Assembly: GCA_002900995.3 (NCBI GenBank)
Contig: CM035311.1
Coordinates: 2,294,001-2,358,000 of the forward strand
Direction of reading: 5' to 3'
DNA: 64,000 bases
From: Ganoderma boninense
Lineage: Eukaryota > Basidiomycota > Agaricomycetes > Polyporales > Polyporaceae
Shown one piece after another: positions 42,863 to 55,927 of the stretch (its first letter is position 1; every line of letters begins with the position of its first letter). The notes beneath the pieces were generated by a model that saw nothing but the letters and a program-made list of their open reading frames with translations, did not search any database and had not been told where the DNA came from. A program made the position numbers and the translations under genes.

Positions 42863-45354
42863 TCACTGCAGCAAGCTCTCCAGAAGAACCTTCACGCCCC
42901 ACGCACCCGGATCGGGCACACGCTCCTCCTTCAGCCTGTTGCCCTCAACGTAAGCGCTACGCCCGGCCTTCGCCTCAAGATCGCGCGTCTTCAACGCAGC
43001 ATCGGCAGCCGCCTTCACCGCCGCAGCGGAGTTCGCGCCCTGGGAGCTCGCGAGGGCCTCGACGAACGCCGCGAGTGGGTCGACGAGCGTGCGAGATGGC
43101 GGCCGCGCGCGTGTGTACGTGTACAGCTTCTCGAGCGCAGACGACAGCGCGGCGGACCAGATCGCGGGCGTGAGCGTCTGCGCGTCTGCGCGGTGCGTCT
43201 GGAGGCCCTGCGCGAGAGCCGAGAAGAAGATGCTGCCATGACGTCGTCAGCATCGCAACCGCTGGCGGGACGGGCGTCGAGAATGGGAAGACGAAAGGAA
43301 GTGGGAGAGATGAAAGGCACACGCACGAGTAGAGCGCTCCGCTCGTCCCGCCCATCTGCTCCTCGGCGACCTTCGCGACCGCAATCACAGACTTCGGGAC
43401 GTCTTCTCCGGCGATTCGCCCCTCTTTCAAGTCCTTCAACACAGCTGTGGGCGCAGAGTAAGCTCCGTGAAGAATGCTCAAGCCGAAACACCACCAAGGG
43501 CAAGCTAAAGGGCAGTTCGGCCCCGCGCTCCGCACCCCGAACCCCGCATCCCGCCTCTGCAAACACCGCGCATCCGAAGACTGTCTCACGGAACACGGAA
43601 CACGTACCAGCTGCGCCCGCCTTCAGTGTCAGCCCGCAGTCCCCGTCCCCGGCGATGAGGTCATAGCGCGTGATCTCGGGCTCTGCGTCACCCAGTGCCT
43701 TGCAGGCTCGCTCGACGGCAACGTCGAACGCCTTCGGATCTTCGGCGCGCAAAGCGACGGTTTCCTGTGTAGCTGCCACAGCGCCCTTCTTCGGGGCAGG
43801 GATTTGGTCGGTGTCAGGGGGTATGGAACTGGACGCCCATTTCCAGCCGGGGACGTTCGCAGGCGCGTCCACAAGAGACAGGAGCAGGGAGGCGTCGGGG
43901 ACTTCTTTGCCGGTCTCGGAGGCAGAAGGGAGGAGGAGTGTGGTAATGGAGAAACCAGGCATATTCAGGCTCGTCTATTGGACAATGAACATCTTCTAAA
44001 CGTTCGCGAGGATGGGATGAACGTACCATGAATGTCCCAGAGATCAAGCGTTCGACCTTCACGCCCTTGGCCACCAGCGCTTTACGGGCTTCGCCAGCGA
44101 CGTTCGCGAGCTCGAGCTCGCTGACACCGCCGAGGTTGTTCACCAGGAGCACAACGCGATCACTGCCATCGTTCTTGAACGGCAGGAATGAACGGTCCGA
44201 ATCCGTGGTGGACGTGAGGAATTCCGCGAGCTGGGGTAGGAGCTGATTGAGAGGAGGGACAGGCGATAGTCTGCGGTGACCGGGCTCGTTGTGGATGCCC
44301 ATGCCAATCTCGATCTCCTGGGGCCCGAGGTGCGATTCGGCAGCAGCAGTTCCTGGGACGTGACAGTGCTCCAACCCAACGCCGATGGTGCCTACACGCG
44401 ACGAGACCCACTGCGCGACGTTGTAGACTTCATCAAGGCTAGCTCCTCGTTGGGCCAAGGCGCCTGCAACCTTGTATACGATGCAGGTTCCGGCGAGACC
44501 TCTGTCAAGTGTGAGGGATGTGCAAAGTTAAGATCGCATCCTGAAATTACCTTCGGCCCACGATCTTCCCCTGCGTCCTGCCCACGGCAACATCGTCGCC
44601 CACGATAACAAACTTCACATTGCTCGCCTTGCCTGGATGCTGGGCGGCGTACTGTTCTTTCGCCAGACCAAAATTGAGGATATCACCAGTGTAGTTCCTA
44701 GAGTGCATTGGATCAATGATCGTCTGAGGGGAAGAGTAGGACAACGAGCTCACTTGACGATAATGACCGTCCTGTGGACCTTGTCAGATATGGTTGAATC
44801 ATACGGACAGAACATAACTTACCCCTTCTCGTTCTCAGTAAGGTCAATGCCTCGCCTGACCTGGGCAGGATTGGGGGAAGCGAAGATGCTACCGCAAACG
44901 GCGGCTAGGAAGGAAGCAGCACGTCACATCCGCCATTGCGCACTCAGGAGAGTTCAGCCTACCAGTCAATACACCGTCCCCTATGATGATATCAGTCTCT
45001 AGCATTGGACGGAGTGCCGCCGTTACGCACCTACGAACCCAGCGTGCGAGGGTTCATGTCCCGATCCGCCTCCGCAGATGAGCGCGACCTTCGAGCGATC
45101 CTGGTTGACGACATAGACGACTTGGATTCCGATTGATGAGATTTGTGTTCGTGATACAAGGAGGTCGCGAAAAATGGTGCACCTTTGTTCTCCTTTTCGA
45201 ACCCAAGTTGAGGGTTGAGGGTGCAGAGCCCCTGGAGGGAATCCACCACCAGGGTCTCAGGGTCGTTCAAGAAGTGTTTCGCTACACAATAGCTTGTCAG
45301 CTTCATCCGTCCGCAGACGACGGGGGGGATGGGGTGCTTACACTGTGCAGACAT
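42863..45354 (-). CDS. DAK1: Dihydroxyacetone kinase (DhaK-DhaL fusion)
   Basis: The enzyme uses ATP to phosphorylate dihydroxyacetone to DHAP in glycerol use and detoxification. The start at 45354 gives MSAQS, and after a 48-base intron KHFLNDPETLVVDSLQGLCT. The DhaK domain has the signature VALICGGGSGHEPSHAGFV, then KFVIVGDDVAVG and VLLVNNLGGVSELELANVAG. The DhaL domain has YDLIAGDGDCGLTLKAGAA, SVIAVAKVAEEQMGGTSGAL and AAAVKAAADAALKTRDLEAK with AGRSAYV. It ends VPDPGAWGVKVLLESLLQ. About nine short introns interrupt the gene. The stop is TGA at 42863-42865. The domain order is that of the eukaryotic single-chain enzyme. Confidence 0.95.
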
Positions 45355-45910
45355 TGCTCACTATGGGGGTTCGTAGGCCAGACACGCGAAGGGCCTGTGG
45401 GCGGCGCGAGAAGGTTGGCTTATATGCATATGACGAAAGTGCCGCAGTGGCTGGGCCCGTCGACGTCCGTGCCGCAACATTCCGCGATTGTATCAAGTTG
45501 GTTCTTGTGACTGGATGATACGTGGGATCGATGGTCGGTGGAAAACCTTCGCCATCTGCGCTCGTCGACGCTGGGCGGGCCGGGCGGACAGCGAGCCAGT
45601 CGCGTTTCGAGGTCGATGCAATTGATCAAGGTGGACAGCCACCACGCACATGCATTGCATGCCTCTAGGTAAGCTTGGAGTCCAAGCCAAACAGCGATGA
45701 TCCCCCAAGTGTAATGCATAACGGGTGAAATGTGCGGATGCGAGTGTGAACGAAATGAATGAAATTACGTGTTGCGTTGCTCTACGACAAACGCATTAGC
45801 TGACTCTAATGCTATCTACAACCACGATTGTACAACGCAGTCCGTCCTCCAATGCGAAGTCGGCTCGTCCTCTGCGCTTTTGCCATAGCAAGGTCCCCTC
45901 ATGTCGTTCA
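45355..45910. other. Intergenic, 556 bases
   Basis: The stretch lies upstream of the dihydroxyacetone kinase start and downstream of the deubiquitinase stop, so it holds the kinase promoter. No clear TATA box, repeat or gene was seen. Confidence 0.45.
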
Positions 45911-48900
45911 TCATGATGAAGTGCTGTCATTCTCGTCCAGCTCAGACTCGCCGGGGGTCATCACTACGTCCGTCGCGTCGTCCATGCCCTCATCGTCTGA
46001 GTCCCCGAATGTCGCCTTCCGCAGCCGTACAGACTCTTCTGGGTAATCCTGCAGCGGGTCATCATCATTGGCGTTGTAGAACGGACTGTCGTCATTGTCC
46101 TCAAGATCCGGCTCGGCATCGACCGATGAGGGCGACCCCTCCTGCGACGGGTTGGGGAATTCCAACTGCGACGACCCCAATATGTGGATACCATCAAGGG
46201 ACGGCTGGACGACCTGGTCATAGAGGGCGTCGTCGAATGTCGGCGGCGGGAGGTTCTCAAGCGGAGGCGGCGGTGAGCTAGGCGAGGAAGGAACTATTGA
46301 GTTCGGTGTGGGCCACTCCAGCAAGGTCGCAGGGATGCTACCCACAGAAGGGTCTCCTCGAGAACCAGATCCGTCGCTTGGGGGCGTCGGAAGCTGGTGA
46401 TCCTGAGTCGGGACAGGATCGACATGCGCAATCGGTTTCACACGAGCGGCCTCTATCTTCTCGTGGCTTTTCCCGCCGATCGGACGGTGTGTACGCCGCC
46501 GGTAGAAGAGGAGGTACGCGTTCGAGTTCTGCGAATGTGGTCTAAATATATGTTCAGTACATTGAAACGTACATGCACTCACCACTGCCTGGTCCGCCTT
46601 GGCTTCCATGACGTAGGAATCGTCGAAGTGGTACCACTTGCCGGTGACGTGGTTAAGCGCATAGGCGCGGTAGTGACCGCCCCCAAGGCCCCCAAGGTGT
46701 TCGTCAACAGCGAACAGGTCGTACATCAGAGGCTCCTCCAAGTCGCTGAGGCCAAGGGATTCCACATCCGCACCAGCCTCTTGCAGCCGCTTTCCGACGG
46801 ACCGCTCACCGACCATAGAGCTCAGGTCCAGCCCGTCGAGCGGGAAGTCGACGAAAGTGTCGATCTTGTCCCGAAGCATCCGACTATTGCTGAAGCGCTT
46901 CAGGTGAACGACGAGCACGTCTGGCACCTTCCACAGATCAAACCGCTTCGTCGCCTGCTGATGCTTCTTGCAGCGTGGGCAGTACCACAAGTCATCCTCG
47001 CCGAGCTTCTCCTCCTTCGTAAACTCGTCCAAGCAGTCCTGTAGCGTGATGCCCTTCTGTTTCTGCGTCGAAGCCGCTTTGCGCGACGCCGCGAGCTCCG
47101 GGTGAATGAATTCATCGAATTTATTCCAGAGCGCATACTCCCACTGGTTCTTCTCGTCGCCGAAGTAATAGCCCTTCATGTGACTGTCAAACTCGAGGAA
47201 TAACGCGTCCAGCGGGCGGATCAGGACGCCGTCCTTGGAGGAGGAGGCTCGCTGCTCCCAGGTGTCAAAGCGACTGAGGTTGCCGCCGAAACTATGGCCG
47301 GTACCGTATGGCTGGCCGCACTTCTGGACGCGAAGTCGGAAAAGGTCGCGTTTGAAACCGACCTTGCGCGGAACGGCAGAGACAGGATTCATCTCCTCGT
47401 CTTCATCGACCTGCTGAACAATGGTCGGCTTTTCGTCGACGATGTCTCCCTCTTCAGGGATGGGCTCCTCGAGAGTGATAATGTCCCCGTTCTCCTTAAT
47501 CTCTGTGACGGAGTCCCTAACGGGGCTCCCGGAAATGGGAATATGCACCGGCTCCATGTCGTCCGATCGACTACCGTATTCCCAAGTGAAGAGGTCGCGA
47601 GCATGTTTTGTCCAACGGTGTAGTCGGTCAGCGACGGCATCGTACATGGCATCTGGGTCTTTCGCCTGTTCCTGAGTGAGGACTGCGACGAAAGGATGAC
47701 CGAAGAGGGCGGGACCACTGTTGTAGCCACCAGCTCGAGAAGGGGAAGTCTCGCTAGCAAAAACGGGTAGGATGAATGGATCGTCGGCCTGTGGCTTGTA
47801 ATTCCTGCATTGTTGAGCATTGCACGGAAGTTCAAAGCAAACGATGTAGTCTGAGTCAGTCATATCGTCACAGCCAATGGAGTCATCCAAGTTCTTGTAG
47901 AACTTGTGGTGGAAAATTTCGAGCGTGAGCAGCTGATCGGCCAAGTGCATTAGCACGACAAACAGTGGAAGAGCGGGGATTGAGACATACATTATCAGGA
48001 TTGGAGTTCATCCACCTTCCCAGCAGCTGGCGAACCTCCTTAAACGACGAATCACGATTAACCTCAATAGGCACCTAGTGGGTTCGTGAGTACAGCAGAT
48101 CACAAGACTGAATGGTTAATCATACCTTAACATGGGGTTGCTCCAAATCCCATGGGACGTAGAGGACGTCGTGATGCCACTTCTTCTGTACAGGAAGCGG
48201 CAGGGTGAGGTACATGAAGGGATCGAATGTAATCGATACCTGTAAGATGCTGGTCAGTGGGTTTCATAGTCGACAACCACGACACATACCTTGCTGCACT
48301 CAGGGCAGACTAATGTACTCTGGTACTGGCCCTGGAAGAGGTCGACAACGACACTGTCGTTCCGTTTCATGTACCCTTCCCAAGACACATTGGCAAGATC
48401 GATGAGCTCCTTGTCACCACCGCCATCCCAATCTGGCTTCTCCACGTAGGGCTTCTTCAGCACTCGATTGAGGTCTTCATGAAGTCCATCCAGGAGAAAG
48501 GCGACGAGCTCCTGCGAGTCATGCTGCTGATACCCACTGAATTGAGGGGCGAAGCGTTGCAGCGTCTGCTTGAACTCACGCGGCGTGTACGACGACATTG
48601 CTGACTCGTTGTCCCATATACGAGAAAGAAGCGCGCCGAACGCCTGCGCAATCGCCCCATGCATGCCGAGCGGGTTATCCGGGTTCAGCTCTTCTTGGAA
48701 GACGCCAGTCAGGAAGTAGTCCATGAGTTCCGGGGTGTGCACAAGGCACTGGAGCGCAGAATTCATGAAGCAAGTGTTTCCCCTACCATGAGATGAGCAC
48801 GTCGTTTCCAGAGATACTTGCAAACACTAACATGTTACCTAGACCCATCGTGCCAGGATCTTGTTGGAACTTCGGCCTCGTGGAGGTACTTGGCTTATTG

Positions 48901-50404
48901 GCGGAAGCAAGGGCAGTAGGCTTGAATGGGGACACCGCAGTCGTGCTGACGGCAGGGGGGCTCTTATGTTGCAATTGGGAGAAGAAGTCGGTGCCAGTGC
49001 TGAAGAGAGGCGCAGGTTGGGTGAGTGGAGGCGGCGGAGGCGGCGGGGGAGCGTTTTGAGATGTGGCGCCATTAATTGTGACAGCGAACTCGGAGGCGTC
49101 GACAAGCCATTGGCCACTAGCCATAAATTCCACAACGAAGGCCTCGCCCGAATCAACGAATTCGTCCTCCACCGTAGCCTCTGCGGGAGTCAACTCCGTC
49201 GCACCGCAGGTTCGCAACGTTTCCGCAGGAAAGAGCCGCTCCGCTGAGGCCGCCTGCGAAGGTATACGCCATACACGATATTGGGCCGCGCTGGCCTTCT
49301 GTGGCGCCACGGCTTCTGCAAAGGCCCTGCGCGCGTCCGCGACTTTGTCTGTTGATGAAACTGTCACATCCAGCGGTGCGATGGACTGGCCAGGAATGCT
49401 AGACGGAACCAGCAGGTGGACGGAGAACTTTGGAGGACGTAGTTCCAGTGATGCTTGATGAAGCAAGCCGCGTTCGATGACCTTCCTCGGCAGGGGAAGG
49501 CGTGAGGGCCCATGCCTGTGAAAAAGGGCGGCAATGAGTTTGAGCATGCTCGATAAAATAAACGGCACCAAATTCGGTTTCAAGGCAACTGCACAACTCA
49601 AGGCAAGAATGCCCAACAGAAACGGGACCTGCCCAGACACTCAGCACTAGGAACGCAAGGCCCGTGCCTGGTCCAGCTCGACGGAGTGTACGGTAGAACA
49701 TGACGTTTACGCATGCAGAACCGCGGATCGTGGTGGAAGATGCGAGGGGGTGCGTGGCACACTACCACCACGAAGCCCCAGGCACCCAGGCAGCCACCGG
49801 ACGAGTATACGACACTCAGATGGAGTCGATGCACTCACCATTCCTCCAACAACTTCCAGGTAGGCTCCGGGACGAATTCGCAATCAATGTGCTCGAGCAA
49901 CTGGGAAGTTACCTCGCCGCTCTGACTGCAGAGGTCGCTGTTGTCCACCGGACCAACGTCCTTCTCGTCCAGGCGGCCCTCCTTGTCCTCCTCGCCCGTC
50001 ATTGCCTTTCTCCATCGTAAATACCATCTTCTGGAGACGATATACCACGTCTCGCCCTTGACCATTGTCCCCTGGAGCGCGTCTTCCACGCGCTGCAGCT
50101 TCTGCGCAGATGTCAATCCCGGAGTGGGGATCGAGACTTGCTGCAGTGGCACGCCGGTATCTTCGCCCTGCTCCGCCATGTATGCGTCGATGTCATTGTC
50201 GGGAGTGGTTGTGTCAGGGATTGGGGGTGGCGCGGCGGTCATGTCATTAGATTGGAGGGTCTGGGGATCTTGGGAGGCTGAGCGTTTTGGCGAAGAAGTC
50301 GAAGCCTCTGATTCCATAGATAACGAGCGTTGTCTCTTGCGACTGTTGGTCGGGTCGTGGGGGATCAATGAGGGAGAGTTCGATGGCGACGGCGGCGTCA
50401 GCAT
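45911..50404 (-). CDS. UBP12: Ubiquitin-specific protease, USP4/USP15/UBP12 type
   Basis: The enzyme is a cysteine protease that removes ubiquitin from substrates. The start at 50404 gives [23 protein letters not shown] domain follows the low-complexity head ([19 protein letters not shown] with VGPVDNSDL). A ubiquitin-like region comes next ([20 protein letters not shown]). The catalytic core begins [19 protein letters not shown], the Cys box, created by removing a 49-base intron. [20 protein letters not shown] follows. The His box is [18 protein letters not shown] with [10 protein letters not shown]. Zinc-ribbon cysteines are visible in VCPECSK and [10 protein letters not shown]. The acidic serine-rich tail ends DENDSTSS, with TGA at 45911-45913. 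The long insert between the boxes is normal for this group. Several exon borders were not checked individually. Confidence 0.93.
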
Positions 50405-51250
50405 AGCATTAGTGGTCGTGGTCGGAGGGAACTTGGCTGGAAAGCAAAAGTCTGCAAGGCCGCCTGCACATATTCGCCACCGCGCAAACAACAAAGCGCC
50501 CATCAGGCGCTCGTCCCCTTGTTTGCACATCCTCACAACAATTCTCTTTGTCCCAACGCATCGGATTTCGTGTGATGAGATGCAAATCTTAACATTAATT
50601 ATTCCAACAACAAAGAGGTTCCCGCAGAAAGCATAGATAGAAAACCCAGGTTGTGTTGCGCGCAGTCTGCTTAGTATACCAGCAGTAGAGCACATTGTGA
50701 TCACACACACCAGGGGTTTAGTATAGCTCCCATGACCCACAGATCCATATGGCCAACCTACGTAGTTTCACAAGGATCGCGAGTGGAGATCCAACCAATG
50801 TCACAACGCTTCCGCAAACCTTCTCACCACTCCAGCAAGCTCGTTGTCCACGTCCGTCAGCGTCGTCTCCTTCCGTCCAACCTCCATATACACCTCCCCA
50901 TCCCCCGTCCCTCCCACACCACGTTTCCCTATATGCCAATGCTGTGGGTTCTGGCCGCGCGAGAAGACTTCGTGGACGTCCAGGCCGCTGCATGCAGAGG
51001 ATGAAGCTTCAGCAGAGACAAAACAGGCCTTCTCGCCGACACGAACCTCCGAAGCAGCTCTTGGCCACTATATAGGTGTTCCGACCGGGAAACAATTCCG
51101 GGGCTTGATGAGTATGTATATTCGTCCTTCGAGATCATGTGCCTGTCTTTGGGTTGCAGAATCTTGACGGCTGACGGAAGGGGGCTTTCTCCCTCTCCCT
51201 CTCTGGGGCGCCATGTTTTAGTGATGCCATGGCGTCCACAAGGAGGAAAC
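50405..51250. other. Intergenic, 846 bases
   Basis: The stretch holds the deubiquitinase promoter and the 3' end of the CCZ1 gene. The part at 50560-50620 is A/T-rich. No gene was recognised. Confidence 0.45.
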
Positions 51251-53269
51251 TCACTGCGACTCCTCCGTGAGAGCGAACTGCATCGTCTCGATAACCTCCA
51301 CGACTTTGTCCGCGAGCTGTGGCAGATCGAGCAAATGATCGTCTTTGGCCACGATCGCAATGGTGAATTCGTGGTGCTGCTATGGCATCAGTACTCGACA
51401 TTCATTGTACTGCGATGCCCCACGTACGGTAAGGTGCAGCACACGATGCATCTCCGTGACGGTTGGGTCAACCGGAGAATCTAAGTATACCCTGCTCCAC
51501 AGGAACGACCGGACTGGCCGAGCTGTGATTTGGAGGGCTGGCAGCTCCGGTGCAGGCCGTGCGGAAACGATTTGTGGAATTCCATTTACCTGCATCTCCA
51601 ACGGGTCAGCGTCATCAACGGGTGAGACGTTGCCACCGGTGCTAACACTGGTCTCAGTGCTGAACTCTCCGAGCTGCGAGCTCTTCGACAAGACGGAAGG
51701 TGCAGGGGAAGGTGTGCGTGTATAGGAGCCGATGCTCTCTGTAGAGATGGCTTCGAGCAGCGATGCAGTATCCACGTCCAGCGTGTTTTTCCGACGACCT
51801 TGTCGCGGGCTATCGCCAGTTGAGGGCGCCTGGGGAAGGTCGCTCTGGCCCTCAACCACGGCTTCGAGGTTGGGTGGGGCGGCAGGAAGAGAGGCGGGGC
51901 CCGACGGACCCGCTGGAGCTCCACCACCCTTGCCAAAGGTCAGATAACCTGGCCATCCCCACTTCATGCTCTTCACATCTAAGCCAAATGTCATATTGGG
52001 CATAGTCGGCATTGGGGGTAACGGGAAAGCGAAACCTGATTCGCTCTGCGAAGAAGGCGAGTTGACATCAGCTGATGTAGCCTGCCTCCCCGCATGAAGT
52101 GCCAAAGGGGGAGCCTTCCCTGTCGATGTGGTATTGGTCGGTTTCGCGTTTGGTACCGGGGTTATTGGGGGAGGGATGCGCGCCAGTACGTGTCGAATTA
52201 CAGCGGCTGGGTATCGTGGTGTTCGTGAGGGTATAATATGGGGTGGCAAGAGAGCGAATGCCATCAACTCGTCGGGCAGACTGGATGCAAACTTGTCCAA
52301 GAGAGGGGTGAGTCTGGCGTGCGAGGGATGTAGTGGTAGTCCTGAGAGCAGACTGAGAGTTGACTGATGGAAATCACAAAGTGTACACACCTAGATGGGT
52401 TCCAAAATCGTCGTCTTCTATGTCCCACTTCCAGGCCCAAACAGTAAAGAAGCGTTCTAGTTGCAACTCTAGGGCTTGCTGGCCCACATTAGACAGGATC
52501 GAAGCGAAGGAACCGTGGAGCAGCTAGATGAAAGAGATGGGCGATTGGGACAATCGACAGGTGTCGGAGACTGACCTTGAATTCTTCATAGCCACGCTGG
52601 AAATGTGTGCGCAGAGCAACGTCATGTATTGAACCGTCCAGGTAGTCGTAGATAGTCGTTGGACGAGAGGTTTGATCAGACTCCTTCTCTTTGCCCTTCG
52701 CCTTGCCTTTGGGTGTGCTCTTTCCCTTGTTGTTGGGATGAGGCCGTGGTGTCTTTGCAACTTCGTAACACTGTATACGCAGATCAGCCAACGTGCCTCA
52801 CCTCCACCGAGCGGATGGTTTAGCCCACTGTCGTAACCGCGAACCCCGTTTGAATGACTACGTTGGCGTCGAAGACGAACACTACCAATGATGACCATGG
52901 AAACAAATAACTTACAGCATGTATCCAAAAGTTAGGTTCTGGAGAGATCATGATCATTCGCCTTCCTTGCGAGTGCACATTCTCGCAAGGAATACCGGCA
53001 TTGAACATCCTATTGTGCATCCCCTGCTCAATACCTGCTCAAAGCCCTGGCACGCAAGTACGTACAACTCACTCTGAGAAGTTCACAAGAGCCTTGGCAA
53101 GGCCGACCTGCCTCAGAATGCGGTCCCGGGAGACGGCATGCTCCCGGGCGGTGTAGAAGAGGATATGAGCCTGTTCTTCAGCATCCTCGTTGTCCGGATC
53201 TAGGAATGCAGGCTTGAGATTGGGATTGTATATGGTCAGGTAGAGCAGCGACGGCGGTATTCTGCTCAT
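51251..53269 (-). CDS. CCZ1: Vacuolar fusion protein CCZ1
   Basis: With MON1 it forms the nucleotide exchange factor for the Rab7/Ypt7 GTPase, acting in endosome and autophagosome fusion with the vacuole. The start at 53269 gives MSRIPPSLLYLTIYNPNL. The first longin domain reads EEQAHILFYTAREHAVSRD, then RILRQVGLAKALVNFSE, MFNAGIPCENVHSQGRRM and ISPEPNFWIHA. A second part contains YDYLDGSIHDVALRTHFQRG and DELMAFALLPPHI. A long low-complexity linker holds LDVKSMKWGWPGYLTFGKGG. The end is MHRVLHLTQHHEFTIAIVAK, then DDHLLDLPQLADKVVEVIET and ALTEESQ with TGA at 51251. A 48-base intron separates HLT from QHH. The gene diverges from a CCCH-finger gene. Confidence 0.9.
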
Positions 53270-53458
53270 GGAGCCAGGATGCAGACGCAGCTGGAGACGA
53301 CGGAGAGAGGGAAGCGGCCCGCAGGTGCAGTAGCACTGGCAGCACTTGCGGGGCGGAGCCGGGCGAGTCTCGTGCCCAATGGGGTGCGTTGCCGGACCCA
53401 GAGTCCGGACACACGCCTGCCCCGAGCTGCTCACTCATCTTCCCCTCCATCCGCCACC
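53270..53458. promoter_or_regulatory. Short bidirectional promoter, CCZ1 and CCCH-finger gene
   Basis: Only 189 bases separate the two divergent start codons. The plus-strand start lies in a strong GCCACCATGG context. The region is G/C-rich without a TATA box, which fits a shared housekeeping promoter. Confidence 0.6.
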
Positions 53459-55060
53459 ATGGATACGCCCTCGACCTCTGCAGATGCTCTGAAGCTCGAG
53501 ATTGAACGCCTTACGGGTAAGCGTCCTTTTCACCAGCTCAGATGTTCACCTGATGTGTTTGTAGGCGTGATAAACCAGCGCAAGACGGGTGGACCGCACG
53601 CTCGTACGACATATCGACCGGCGTCGAACTACCCTCGGAACAACGTGTATGTGAACCCCAACTACAAACCACCCTCTAGGACATTCCGACCGCCGGCACC
53701 TGCTACTGTTCCGATGCCCACAACAGTCTCCAAGCCTCCTGTTTCAACGGCACAAGAAACTCGCGATGTTATCATTGGTGGTGTCGCCTTTGAGTCCTCA
53801 GGACGCTCTCTCGTTCGTAAAGATTGTGAGTCTCCGTCTGCTACTTAGTTGCGTGCGAGAGTAGTGCAACTCGAACCTCGCCTGCCTATGAGATCGATGC
53901 CGAGGCCGTGCAGGCTGACCACGACGTCCGGCCTCTGTCAGACGCTCTGAGATCTCGCACATAGTCATTGCAATGTAGACAGCTAAATTTCCTTCACAGT
54001 GCCGAAATCCACTTCCAAGCCACCATCCGCAAGCTCAGTGGGCCCATCTACCGCACCACATCATGGATTCATCAGGAACAAAGCGGGTACGTTCATGAGT
54101 GGGCCCCGACCATACAAACCGAAGGCCTCGAGACGTGGACGTCCGATGAATCGGAATATGACTCTGAATAACACCCAGCGACCATACCAGTCCGTCCATC
54201 CGTCATGGTTCTACACTCATAGCACATTTATCATGGCCTCTAGACGTCGTATGAATCCTAGGCGCAAATACTCCGACAAGCCGTGCCCGCGGTTTAGTAC
54301 GACAGGTGAGTGATTGACCAGCACCCCATTGTTTTCCATGCACACGATACACATCGCACTCGTATCTGTCTGGTTTTCAGGAACTTGCACTCGTGGCCTT
54401 ACATGCTTCTATCAACACGACCCGAACAAGGTCGCCATCTGCTGGCCATTCCTCCAAGACAAGTGCCCGAATACAGCCGAGACGTGCCCGCTCTCTCACG
54501 ATCCGACCCCAGAACGCACGCCGCTCTGCGTGCACTTCGCCAACAATGGCCGCTGCAACAGGCCCAACTGTCCCTTCCCACACGTCCGCGTCGGCCAGCG
54601 CGGAGGGATCTGCCGCGACTTTGCTGTGCTGGGCTACTGCGAGAAGGGACTCGACTGCGACAACCAGCACGTCCGCGAGTGCCCGGACTTCGCCGAGAAG
54701 GGCAGCTGCACGACGCTCGGCTGCAAGCTCCCGCATGTCATTCGCGCCAACCGCAACCGCAAGGCAGCCGCCCCGCCCTCTTCTTCCTCGGCCCCCGGTG
54801 CCGCGAGTGGATCGTATTCTGGAACGCCCTCTTCAGCTGGGTCTGAGGCAGCTGCGGGGTCTGATAGTGCGTCTAGCTCTCGTCAGGTCACAGCTGAGGA
54901 TGCACAGCTTGGGGATGAGTTCATTTCCCTCACTTTCCATGAGAGTGAGAGCGAAGAGGACGACAGCGAGGAAGATGAGGACGAGGAAGAAGACGAGGAC
55001 GAAGAAGACCGCGAGGAGGGTCAGGAACCCCCTAGCGAAGCCGATGTAGATGGCCAGTAG
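53459..55060 (+). CDS. CCCH zinc-finger protein, ZC3H3/Red5-like
   Basis: Family members act in the nucleus in polyadenylation, RNA surveillance and mRNA export. The start MDTPSTSADALKLEIERLTG is at 53459. A basic, proline-rich region with THSTFIMASRRRMNPRRKYS follows. Five consecutive CCCH fingers then appear: CPRFSTTGTCTRGLTCFYQH, CWPFLQDKCPNTAETCPLSH, CVHFANNGRCNRPNCPFPH, CRDFAVLGYCEKGLDCDNQH and CPDFAEKGSCTTLGCKLPH. The spacing is C-X7/8-C-X4/6-C-X3-H. The tail is serine-rich and then very acidic (runs of E and D), ending before TAG at 55058-55060. Introns include one after the first about 20 codons and one just after PRFSTTG. Assignment to ZC3H3/Red5 rests on the five-finger array. Confidence 0.9.
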
Positions 55061-55320
55061 TAGTTTGTATATCCCTGCTGTCCTTAGTTTCCATGTGTAT
55101 GTCACCATATACTAAGTAGCTGGACTTGGTTCAATACAGTATGAAAGGATTTGAAATTCACACGGGCTGGCTATGAGGAGCGCATTATAGACTTGGCCTC
55201 CGCGGAATGTGTTGATGTTAGAATACAATGGCGGCATGCGGCTGTATTGACGTTCATAGCGTAGAACATGTATGCGAGGACGGAAAGAGAAAACACAGCA
55301 TGAGATGCAACTCGACAAGA

Positions 55321-55927
55321 CTACGCCTCCGTCAACTCCCGCAGCCGACGGACGGTGCTGTTCACCAAGGTCAGGACAGCTGGCTGGACAATATAAAGCT
55401 GAGAGGACGGACCTGCGGACGGTAGCAGCAGCGGTTGTAGAGACGGTCCATGCGCCGCCCGCAATGACCTTCTTACACGAACTGCACTTCCAGATCCCGA
55501 CAGCCTGGCGTTTTACAGAGTCCTGAACCAGCCACAGCGGTTAACAATACGTCGGCGTATCACGGACGAACCTGAGGACAAAGACTGACCTTCCCGCAGA
55601 AGGTGCAGGTGTAACGGGCGTGCTGGGTGATTTCCATCTAATGGGAATATGTCTTAAGCACACGGAGAAGATACAAGATGCAAGAGGGGATCGCACCTTT
55701 TTGACCTGCTTACGCAGGGAGGCACCGTAACGCTAGAGATCCAACAAGGCGACAGTCAGCACTGTTGTCGTCCTGCGCTCCCTCTCCCTCCGAGTGCGAG
55801 ATGGTTGATGGACGAGGGTACTCACAGTACCGTACTTGCCGGTAACGCCAACCTTGCGAGTGCGCTTCGTCTAGAAACCTTCGTTCAGCATGCGGGCAGC
55901 ATATGGGCATAAATAGGGACTCACCAT
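55321..55927 (-). CDS. RPL43: 60S ribosomal protein eL43 (L37Ae)
   Basis: This is a zinc-binding protein of the large ribosomal subunit. Six exons are needed: 55925-55927 (the ATG alone), 55826-55870, 55697-55732, 55590-55637, 55413-55522 and 55321-55357. They total 279 bases (92 residues), the exact family length. The product reads M / [15 protein letters not shown] / [12 protein letters not shown] / [16 protein letters not shown] / [20 protein letters not shown]...TVR / [12 protein letters not shown]. The four zinc cysteines are CTFC and CSSC. The start codon forms an exon by itself before a GTGAGT donor. The gene diverges from the acetoacetate-decarboxylase-like gene. Confidence 0.96.

Noticed and set aside
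42806..43666. 286-codon open frame on the plus strand opposite dihydroxyacetone kinase
   Set aside because: The product is an arginine/serine-rich shadow of the DhaL-coding strand.
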